64,000 nt of DNA from Ustilaginoidea virens (taxonomy: Eukaryota; Ascomycota; Sordariomycetes; Hypocreales; Clavicipitaceae), in NCBI RefSeq assembly GCF_000687475.1, contig NC_057319.1, forward strand, positions 372,001 through 436,000, in the 5' to 3' direction. Below the pieces are notes generated by a model. That model saw nothing but the letters and a program-made list of their open reading frames with translations. It had not been told where the DNA came from and did not search any database. Of this stretch, positions 55,457 through 64,000 are shown one piece after another. How positions within the stretch are numbered: the stretch's first letter is position 1; every line of letters begins with the position of its first letter. Both the position numbers and the translations under genes were made by a program.

Positions 55457-55963
55457 TCAGTCTCCAGCGCCAGAGCGACCTCGCTCTGTCTGGGCCATCC
55501 ATTCTCGCTGAAACTCGCGGCCGACTCTCTCCAACCGGGCGGCCGCCCGTCGCGCCTCTCGCGCCTCGTCGGACGAGCCAGCGACAATGACGCCCACGAG
55601 CAGAGGCGCCGCATCCTCGGACTGTTGCAGGTCGGCATCGTCGTCGTCAACGGACGCTATGGTGTCGCCGTCTTTGCCGCGGGCACAGGCACAGGCACAG
55701 GCACTCGCGGCGGCGCTGGATTCCCGCGGGTCGAGATAGGTCTGGAGGACGACGGCCCCGTGATCGGGGTATTCGACCATGATGCGCTGGGGACGTCCGA
55801 GATGAGCCCGCTGGGCGGCGGTTTGCGACGACAGCGCGCTCGAGGTCAGGGAGGTGAGGGAGTCGAGGTGCGACGGAGACGACGAGGACGTGATGAGCGG
55901 CGTGAGGGTGATGTCGCTGAGATGGATGGACAGGGTGGGGTGCTGGGAGGGGAGGTTTGCCAT
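55457..55963 (-). CDS. Small uncharacterised protein
   Basis: A single exon encodes 168 residues starting MANLPSQHPTLSIHLSDIT. Features: a Ser/Leu-rich first third, then GRPQRIMVEYPDHGAVVLQTYLDP, an alternating Ala-Cys tract, an acidic segment (SVDDDDADLQQSED), and a final APLLVGVIVAGSSDEAREARRAAARLERVGREFQREW. The last block looks like a strand followed by an amphipathic helix. A roadblock/LC7-like (Ragulator/EGO) fold is one possibility from this pattern of a strand pair and a terminal helix, but it is a guess. Evidence for coding is frame length, high third-position GC and a well-behaved composition after the chosen ATG; the upstream extension is proline-rich leader. No intron is needed. 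Confidence 0.55.
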   Translation of the reverse strand: MANLPSQHPTLSIHLSDITLTPLITSSSSPSHLDSLTSLTSSALSSQTAAQRAHLGRPQRIMVEYPDHGAVVLQTYLDPRESSAAASACACACARGKDGDTIASVDDDDADLQQSEDAAPLLVGVIVAGSSDEAREARRAAARLERVGREFQREWMAQTERGRSGAGD

Positions 55964-58900
55964 GGCGGGGGAAATCGCGATGACGTCTTTTGTCTTTTTT
56001 GTCGAGGCTGGGGATATGGGGGGGGGGGGGGGGGTTGAAGAAAAAAAATCCCCCGAGGAGAGGGGATTCGAGATAAGGTGGGTGGGGTGGGGGGAACAAA
56101 TTAACAAATTTCCGAAAGGAGGGAGAGGGAGGAGGATTTTGGGGGGGGGGGGAAGAGAGAGGGTTTTGATAAGGGTCATGCGGATGGATAGGAGGCGGGT
56201 TGAAGAAAGGCCAGCCAGCCAGCCAGCCTGCCAGCCCGCTTGGAGCGGGCTGGGAAACTAAAATGACGTGACGGGCTGGATAAGGGTAAGGCTGGGGTGA
56301 GGGGAGGGGGGAGGATGGTGGTGTGGAGGAGGACCAGGACCTGGACGACGTGGTTGGCTGGCGGGGAGCTAGCATTTTTTCGATCGAGCCCGCGAGACGG
56401 CGAAGCGAAACGAGACGAAACGAGACGGAATTCGTGGCATCGTGGTCGAACAGCGGCACGACGAGGGCTGGAATGGCGTCAACATGACGGGGGGCGGGTC
56501 GGCGCGGTGGTGAACAGGTGAACAGCAGCGGGGGGGTTAGTTCGAAAGGTACGTACGAGATATACACATGTGCATATATAGGTACCTATATACTTCGTCT
56601 GTGCGTGTGCGTGCTCCGTGTCCTCGGTTGTCGATGCTCTGCGCCGAAACGAAACGAGGTGCCCATGCAGCAAGGGGAGATGAGGCTACCACCTACTTCA
56701 TCGCTGGCTGGGCGTGGTGCGACGAGGAGAAGCAAGGCCGAGCCACGTCCCGGCCCCCCCCCCGAGCTGCGAATACGTCACCGGCCCGCGTCTGAGTGCG
56801 TCTGAAAGCACGTCGGGGGCGGAAACTTGAAACTTGAAACTTGCTCGGGGGGGAGGGCGCTTCATTGACGGCAAGCCCAGCCAGCTGATTATGTGGGGCT
56901 CGGTGCGGCCGCCAGCCAGCCCCGCATTTTGTCCCGCCGCGGGTTCAGGCAAGTCTGCTCCGTGCGGAGTACTCCGTGGCGGGAGAGAATCGCTGGTCCC
57001 TGGGCTTTTCCAGGCATGTATGCCCAATGGAAGAAGAAGAGGAAGAACAAAAATAAGAGCGAGAGAAAGAGGGAGAATAAGAGGAAGAGAAACAGGAAGC
57101 CATGCCAGCCACGGCACACACGGCAGAATTACACCGCCTTATTTCTGTATCCTGAGGTTTTCCACGATTTCTTGGAGAATGGCGCTTTAGCAGCCAATCC
57201 AGCCAATCCAGCCAATAAGAGGCGCCTGCTGGTCCTGCTTAGCTCATCGCAAATCCGGCAGGCAAAAGCTCCGCTTTCCCTGATTACATAAGGTCATTGC
57301 ATTACATTACATTAGGTACCTACCTACCTTGCCCAAGGTTGTGAGTTGCCGCATTGTCGCCGTTATCGAGAGGGGAGGGCTGCGCTGGGCCAATGCGACC
57401 CAAGGCCGGGGGGGGGGCTAGTACCTTGATAACAAGTCGCTGAGCGTTTCTCAAATGGCGCCAGCAAACAGACCGACCGGCTCTGGCAGACGGATTTCAT
57501 TGACGGTGACAAAAGAAGCCCACGTCAGGAAGACAAAAAAAAAAAAAAAACACAAGATGCAAAAAAAGTCCAGCGTCCCGCTCCGTCGACCGTGCCTTTG
57601 TGCCTTTCCTCTTGGTCAGCAGTGACGGACGGGGAAGACGCGATTTGGTCTGGGACTTGCATCCGACGCTTTTTGCCAACGAGCAGCACGCAAAACGAGC
57701 CGTCCTCAGATAAATACGTCCGTGGCGTGACGTGACGTGACTTGACGTGACTTGACGTTGGGGGTCAAAAAAAAAAAAACTCCCCAGAGAAAAAAAAAGG
57801 AAGAGGAAGAAGAAAAAAAAAAATAAAGGGTGCTAGAGCCGGAGAATATGTGCGCAGCCAAGTCAAATGTCATCGCGACTTCTGCTGTCGGACTCGGTGG
57901 ACGGTCTGGTCTGACTGGCTGGCTGGCTGGCTTGGAAAGCAAACTGCGACAACGCACCAGGCATTAGGCCATTGCTCGCCAATACAGAACGGCAAACCAG
58001 CTTCACCGGACACAGCAGCTCGCCAACGCAGAGGCTACGACGCGGCAGAGGTCAGCTGGTCTGACGGCCCTGATGTGTGGTGTCCCATGGGGGACCGGGT
58101 TAATGTGCAGCCAGCGTCCGACGTGCACTTACAGCACTTACAGCGACCTTGGCGAGCAAAGCCTTCTGTGCCAGTTGGGTCTGGTCATTGGCGCGTACGG
58201 AGTACTCCGTACATGTAGTTGATCAAATTGACCGTTGACCTGACCTGACCAGACCAGACCTGACCAGGCCAGACCACATGCAGCAGCCGTCGTCAACCGA
58301 CCAGGTCTGTTGACCACAAGTTTCCGGTTTCCAGCGTACCAGTGCCCTGCAGCACACGACTGCCCTGGAATTGACTGCCGGCATCTTGTCGAGGCCAGCT
58401 TGCTTGAGGCTGGCTCATCAAGGCATCCGCTTGCTCCAGCTGCAGCGTGCCGTTTTGTGGGCCCGCGTTGACCTGTCGTTAGTCAATTACTGCCATTACA
58501 GAAGCCATTGCAGCCTAGAGGCGGCTGGCCGCTGGAGCCTGGCTGACTGGCCGCCAGTCGAGCGGCAGAGTACATGTCTGGTAGGTATGGAAAAATCACC
58601 AGACGTCTCGGTCCGCTAAAATCTCAAGCTAGCTTCTTGCCTCGCACCAGCAGCAGCAGCAGCATCATCTTCCCCCAGCATCTTCCCGCCGTCCTCCGCC
58701 TTCTCACGCTTCCTTTCATCGCCATACTCAGCTTGGAATCGAGTGGGCACCGCCATCATCCTTTCTCCCACGTCGTGTAAGCTCATCCCGCTCGGAACTC
58801 GACTTTCCTGGGCCCTATCCCGCCACGACGTCCTTTTGTTTGTTTTCTCTTCCCCAACCCCTCGACCTCCCAAGCGCTCCCCAACTTTCAACCGGGCACC

Positions 58901-59119
58901 GCAGGGCGGGTTGCGCGCCATCAATATCCTAACTCATCAGCAAGGTCATCCATTTTCTTTCCCGTCACTCATCGCATTTGCCCCGGCGCGCATGGTATTC
59001 CTGCGCCACAGCTCGGCTCTCGTCCCAGACGACCTTCCCTCTGCCAGCTCGTCGTCGCTCGCTGCTGCCGCGAGATCAACGAGTCTGGTCCGCCCAACCT
59101 TTGCAACGCACACGACAAC
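55964..59119. other. 3.2 kb spacer between small gene and Barentsz-domain gene
   Basis: No gene is recognisable. It holds long G-runs near 56020 and 56140, a pair of TACGGAGTACTCCGTA palindromes (56965 and 58195), AGGTACCTACCTACC near 57313, A-runs near 57535 and 57768, and repeated CAGACC/TGACC motifs at 58240 to 58275. The last 400 bases form the promoter and probable 5' UTR of the Barentsz-domain gene. Confidence 0.45.
58195..58212. repeat. Perfect 18-base palindrome GTACGGAGTACTCCGTAC
   Basis: A fully self-complementary element, the best copy of a dispersed motif. Partial copies are near 4607, 12567, 17480, 17853, 25861, 34303, 38155, 43509, 51513, 56965, 62896, 63608 and 63930, all outside exons. 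Confidence 0.9.
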
Positions 59120-61217
59120 ATGCCTGCACCACGACGTAGAAGAATCGGCCACCGCCGCCGAGTCGAGGATGAAGGCGACGAGGATGCTCGCACCGAAGTG
59201 CTTGATCTCGATGACGACTCGTTGACCGAGGGCTCCGTCTCTGACGAGCATGGTGGCCAGGGTAGCGACACCAGCGACGTCGACGAAGTTTTGCCCCCTT
59301 CTCCTCACGCCGCAAAGTCTGCAAATGGCGCGGCAGGCAAGGGTGCCGCTGCGAGATCCGCAGGTAGCGCCTCTACAGTCTTGGCGAATGGAAAGGTCAA
59401 GACGGTGTCGGATACCGAACTCATGCTGCACGGCCTGTCCATCGACGACAAAAGCGCGGCCTCGCAAGAGAGGCACTTGGACCATGTCGTCATATCCCCC
59501 CCTAAATCGCCTTCGGCCCCTGTCGTTGTTAGCTCGGCGTCAGCCATGAGACAGCAGTCGGGTTCTCATGTCGAACGACGGCGTCAAGAACATGAGGACT
59601 ATAAGCGTCGGAGGGATGAGGATCCCGCCTTTGTGCCCAACAGAGGCTCCTTCTTCATGCATGACCATCGACACGCTGGTCCTGCCGCGAATGGCTTCAG
59701 ACCCTTTGGCCGGGGGCGAGGCAGGGGCGGTCGATACGGCATTGGAGGCCCTTTTGCCCCTTTCAGGTACGCCATCAGGAATACCACCACCACCTCCCAC
59801 TGATGCAACCTCCCGCCGGCAAAAAAAAAAAAAAAAAGAAAAGAAAAGGAAAAATCACAATCGTTTTTGCTAGGGGGGGGGGGAATAATAATAGAACCCC
59901 TCTGCTGACTTCCGACTTAGTCACATGCATCATCCCTCTGATCCAACCACAAACTCCCCATGGACTCACGACATGCACGACATTGTAGCGCAACCTGCCC
60001 CTCGCCGGCCACGCCAGATGCCCGAGGATGAAGGTCCCCCTAACGGAGATGGCTTCATCCCCACATGCGAGCCGAGCGCAACTCCCATCAACCGTACACT
60101 GTCCACCGAGAGGCACATTGGCAATGCGCAAGTTCGGGTCTTCCTACCGGACATGAGGGCGGCTTCCGTCTTCCCAGGCATCCCCGTCAAGCAATACACC
60201 AAGTTACCAGACCACCGCCCCCCTCTTCGACGAGATAAACCCGTCCGAATCTCCCTGCCAAACCACCCTCCACGATACATCTTCCCTGCCTCGGACCGGT
60301 CCTTTACATTCATTCCCCGGGCTTTGCGTCCCAACCAGCAGCGTATCCGCGGCAAGCCCAGGTCCACCTGGGGCTCGGTCGGAGGCTTTTCCAGGAGGAC
60401 CAGTGTGTTCGGTGGTAGTTACTACGGAAGTGCCTACTCCCCCAGCGTCGCTCTCAGCCGACGCTCGTCCATTGTCAACGACCGCGACTTCATGTTTTCC
60501 CCGACCGGATCCGGCTTTTCCAGGCCCCCTATACCCTCCGATAGCATGCGGCCGATTGTTCGACTGCCGCCCAACACTGCTCCCCAGCCTGTGATGCCCA
60601 TCCAGGTGCAGGCCCCTCCGCTCGAGCAGGTGCCCGTACCGATGCCCGGTCCAGCTTCGGTACCCGCCGCTCAGCTGCCACAGTCGGAGCAGCCGTCAGC
60701 GGCCGTCGATGCGTCAATCAACGAGCTTCCTCCACCTCAGACACACCCGCTCCCACAAAAGCCCGCCTTGCAGGAGAACCGACCAAGCTCGATTCCGATG
60801 CACCAGCCTCGCCCGCAGAAGAACATTTCTGTGGCGGACATCGAGAGCCCTACCATGACACAAGGAAACGGCCCTCCAGCCTTCCAGCAGGCTTTTCACC
60901 AGCAGGTCCCCTTGCAGGTTGCCAACGGCTACGGCCAAGAAGCGCATTCACGACGGCCATCGTATCAGCAGTCGACCGGTACGCCTCTGTCGCACATTCC
61001 GGAGAGGGCAATCCATGCCGCGCCATTCCAACCCACCACCTATGGCCAACCACCGTACTACGGTCCGCAAGTATATCCAGCTCCATCACAGCAGGGCTAC
61101 TACTATCCTCCTGGTTATTCCGGCCCGAACATGGCACCTTCTGCGCCGGGCCCTCTTTACGCCCCCAGTGCTCCATCCGGCGGTCTACCAAACAGCTACT
61201 TGTCCCAAAGTCAGTCG

Positions 61218-61255
<38 letters not shown>

Positions 61256-61505
61256 GCCGCCGCCGCCGCCGTCGCAGGGACTTGGTCACAATGCTGCAGG
61301 TTCCAACCTCGTGGCGCAAGAAGTAAACGGCATGGTGTACTACTACGATGCCAGCCAAATCCCTCCCGTCAGCTCATACACGCCGTACTCGGCACCGCAA
61401 GGTTACCAACACAGTGTCATGGGCATGGGAGGGATGGTGACGCCCAGTCCAGATGGCTTCTACTATCCACAACACGCAGCAGGCATGATGTATTATCCAC
61501 AGTAG
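59120..61505 (+). CDS. Barentsz/CASC3 (Btz) domain protein, probable exon-junction-complex factor
   Basis: Two exons (59120-59766 and 59921-61505) encode 743 residues. Near residues 150 to 205 lies the eIF4A-III-binding Btz domain: HVERRRQEHEDYKRRRDEDP, then AFVPNRGSFFMHDHRHA, then an RG-rich patch (FGRGRGRGG). In animals Barentsz/CASC3 is an exon junction complex core subunit acting in mRNA localisation and decay. The first 140 residues are acidic and disordered; the C-terminal half is Pro/Gln/Tyr-rich with a polyglutamine run of about ten followed by polyproline, and ends YYPQ. The 154-base intron (GTACGC donor, ACTTAG acceptor) contains A- and G-runs; without splicing the frame stops shortly. 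Function is inferred from the domain. Confidence 0.85.
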
Positions 61506-62893
61506 GGCTGTGACGCCCTCGATTTTTTTCCAAACGTCCTGCCCTCAAGCAACCTTTTTGACCGATTTAATAGCTACGTTGTAGCGAAGTATTCCATTTC
61601 TTCCCTTTGAGAGGTGTGTGAGGAGCGGGAACTTTTTTCTATTTCCCTTTTCTTTCTTTTTCCTTTTTCTTTCCCGTTCCTGGTCCATGTTTCTTACTTG
61701 CCTAGCATTGTCCTTCCCTGACTTATCTCTCATTTCATGAGCCTGGGGGAATCATTTTGGGTATCATCTTTTGGTTTGGCAATAGCGTTTCTTACCCCAA
61801 AAAAGAAAAAAAAAGTTTCTCGAGTCTGGACGAAAGGGGGGGAACGGTTCCTTGGAACGGGACGGCATTTATGGGACAGACTTTTGGTGCTTCTGCGCAG
61901 CCTGTTTGCCTGGCATCCCGGTCTGAGAAGGATGATTTGAGTCTGGGTTTCCCTGTTATTGTTATTATACCTACCGCTTTGAAGTATTTGATATGGCTTT
62001 GCAGCTGGCGACGAGCGGGACGCGTCTGGATCTGGTCATGTTCCGCGGAACGCTTGGACTGTGGATGGAGAGCATAGAACGCAGCAATCGACAGCCCCGT
62101 GTCGACTGCATGGCGTGAGGGCTGGGCATCTCAAGCAGATCATGGAACGTTGACGCTCGCATTTACTCTTGGCCCGTTATTTTTACGTTCATCTCCTCCC
62201 CCCGCCCCCTTTTTTATCTTATTTTTCTTTTTTTGCTCTTTTCTCTTTGCTCTTCCTTGCTGCGACTGTTCCCTTGGCACGAGTAGTTGACTTTTATTGC
62301 ATCCTTATTCTTGTACCGCAGGCGTGGGGAGGGGGAGACCTGCCGGGCGTGGGCTGTTTGTTCATGGCAGCGGCGTTGTTTCCTTCTTTTCCTTTTTTTT
62401 TTTTTTTTCCCTCTTCCTTTTCGCCCCTTTTTTCCCTTTTTCCTTTTTTCCTTGTCCCCCTTTTTTTTTTTTTTAGTTTTCTTTTCTCGGTGTCTGGAGC
62501 ATTACGTAGGAGAACCTGAAAATCTAAAGGCCAAGCAAGGACTCGAGCTTTGATTGTCGTTGCGAGTGAAGCGGAAGCCGTGATGAGCGGCGCGTCCCGA
62601 GTGGCAGCTAACGTGAGGCCTTGGGCACGTACAAAACATGAAGCCGTGGACGCGTACCATAGGCTAGGTGCGCCCAAGGTCGATATCTAGAGCTCAACTC
62701 TGGTAGTTGATGGAGCTTCGCGTGGCTGTACGTGGCCTGGGGGTTGGGAGGTCGGTCCGTTCCGTGGGCAACGACGTGGGCGACGATGGGGAGGATGCAC
62801 GCCGGGGCCGGGCTGTTGCAAAAGTGCGAGGTGGAAGGTGGAAGGGAGCAAGGGTTTGGGATTTGCGAAGCCCGGGTTGGAGCGTGGCCACGT

Positions 62894-63235
62894 CTACGGA
62901 GTAACGTGGTGGGAGGGCGCTTGATGATGACTGCGTCGGACGGTTGGAATGGCAGGTCTGGAAGTGGTTGTCCTGCTACTCTGATGGAAGAGGTCGTCCT
63001 GCTGGTGGAGGATCGTCCTGCTGGTGGAAGAGGTCGTCCTGCTACTTTGATGGAAACGAGGGCGCTTGTGATAATCACTGCGTCGGATGGTTGGAATGGC
63101 TGCTCTGGAAGAGGTCGTCCTGCTACTTTGTTGGAAAACAGGGCGCTTGTGATAATCACTGCGTCGGACGGTTGAAATGGCTTGGGTTTGTGCAGTTGCC
63201 CTGCTACTGCAATGGAAAAAGGCCCGCGTCGACAT
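62894..63235 (-). CDS. Doubtful repetitive open frame over the minisatellite
   Basis: The frame from the ATG at 63235 gives 113 residues with repeats of about 27 residues, each containing PTxRRSDYHKRPxFxQSSRTT. Because the DNA repeat unit (81 bases) is a multiple of three, all frames show peptide repeats, so the frame is weak evidence. No family is recognised and no splice context supports it. Confidence 0.15.
   Translation of the reverse strand: MSTRAFFHCSSRATAQTQAISTVRRSDYHKRPVFQQSSRTTSSRAAIPTIRRSDYHKRPRFHQSSRTTSSTSRTILHQQDDLFHQSSRTTTSRPAIPTVRRSHHQAPSHHVTP
62913..63180. repeat. Minisatellite with 81-base unit
   Basis: The anchor AGGGCGCTTG recurs at 62913, 63059 and 63140, so the last two copies are exactly 81 bases apart. 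The first interval is 146 bases and includes an extra partial duplication of GTCGTCCTGCTGGTGGA. Copies share TGCGTCGGA(C/T)GGTTG and GTCGTCCTGCTACT. Confidence 0.85.
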
Positions 63236-64000
63236 CAACAGAAAGACGACGGCGGCTGCTCGAGTCTGCCTCCCAGCACAACATGTAGGTACCCAAGGCG
63301 CAGAGACTTATGCGACGCCAAAGGTTATTTCACACTGCCGGGTGACGACTGCCCAGCGGGAGGGGAGAACGCGTCATGGCCAGCGTGGATGATTCAGGTC
63401 ATGCATGGCTGGCCGATAACGCACATGGGCTGTCACAAATGTCACTGAAGCGGGCAATGAAGCGGGCAATGAAGTGGCCAGGCGTGAACATTTTTTTTTT
63501 TTTCTTTTTTGGCCCCTTTCCCTTTTTTCCCGCGCGAACTCTTCGGCGAATACTTTGACGCCCCCCGCGATGCGCTACTTGGGCTTCAGCGGGCTGCTTG
63601 CTGTAGTCCGTACTCCGAATGTGCCCCCTTGGCCAGGTATGGCTGGGGGCAGGCAACAATTGATTCGTACGTGGGTGGGGCCCGGGCTACAGTGCCGGGG
63701 GGGGGGGGGGTTTGCACAGCACAGCACAGCACTGTCTGCACAACTGACCCCAGGATGGCATTCCACGAGGAAGCACCAGACAGGCCCAACACGGCAATGC
63801 GCTGGGGGACGCATGCATGGAGCGGCGAGCCTATCCCGCGTTGGCCGCAGGAAAAACGCAGGAAAAAACAATGGAAACATGACCCTCGCTCCAAAGCCTG
63901 GCTGGGACTTTCCCCCGTACTCGGTGCTCCGTACGGAAAAGCCAAAGGTTTTAGTGTTCGCGTCTACGTGGCGCCACCGTCTCGGCAGCACACCAGACTC

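Larger units (their letters stand above)
61506..64000. other. Right-edge spacer
   Basis: The 3' flank of the Barentsz-domain gene contains pyrimidine-rich and T-run sequence (62200 to 62480). An 81-base minisatellite follows, then a G-run near 63699 and a TACTCGGTGCTCCGTACGG palindrome-like element near 63918. No conserved gene is seen, apart from one doubtful repetitive frame listed separately. Confidence 0.45.

Noticed and set aside
55647..56567. 306-codon minus-strand frame, proline-rich
   Set aside because: Shadow of the 5' flank and start of the small gene at 55457 to 55963; composition comes from G-runs and CCA-rich leader.
1..64000. Intact transposable elements, CRISPR arrays, rRNA operons
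   Set aside because: No reverse transcriptase, transposase, integrase, long terminal repeats, regularly spaced repeats with unique spacers or rRNA sequence could be found; the tandem repeats present have no spacers.

Overview
The window is filamentous ascomycete nuclear DNA, most likely from a Sordariomycete of the order Hypocreales. Genes are split by short introns (about 45 to 155 bases) with GTRNGY-type donors. The products are fungal versions of conserved eukaryotic proteins, spacers carry long mononucleotide and simple repeats, and short palindromes built from AGGTAGGTA and TACGGAGTACTCCGTA are scattered between genes. The organism call is inference from gene style; no rRNA or species marker is present. 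All exon coordinates were derived by hand from splice sites and reading frame; no transcript data were available.

Layout. 0 to 10 kb: the start of a mitochondrially targeted protein running off the left edge, a small three-exon double-stranded-RNA-binding protein, a long gene-poor stretch, then a neutral ceramidase. 13 to 19 kb: FMP52-like short-chain dehydrogenase, asparagine synthetase (ten exons), SUMO-conjugating enzyme Ubc9. 20 to 26 kb: peroxin PEX19, an uncharacterised Ser-Pro-rich protein, a mitochondrial UbiB/ADCK1 (Mcp2-like) kinase, tRNA-Val(AAC). 26 to 31 kb: a cytochrome P450 and a trichodiene-synthase-family terpene cyclase, same strand, 2 kb apart, with nothing else between them. 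31 to 35.6 kb: no gene seen. 35.6 to 41.4 kb: a LaeA-like methyltransferase, cytochrome c heme lyase and a RUS/DUF647 membrane protein. 42 to 55 kb: mevalonate diphosphate decarboxylase, V-ATPase proteolipid c (with a 13-base microexon), a Sac2-type phosphoinositide phosphatase, a Bmt6-like rRNA methyltransferase and transketolase. 55 to 64 kb: a small uncharacterised protein, a Barentsz-domain protein with a polyglutamine tract, and an 81-base minisatellite.

Most genes are housekeeping and share no pathway. The exception is the 26 to 31 kb pair: a terpene cyclase would make a cyclic hydrocarbon from a prenyl diphosphate and the P450 would oxidise it. A 29-base perfect dyad lies about 460 bases upstream of the cyclase start. 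The LaeA-like methyltransferase (4.5 kb beyond) and the mevalonate enzyme (11 kb beyond) are related to this chemistry in principle, but housekeeping genes and empty DNA lie between, so linkage is not claimed. The pair is the best candidate here for an undescribed biosynthetic system.
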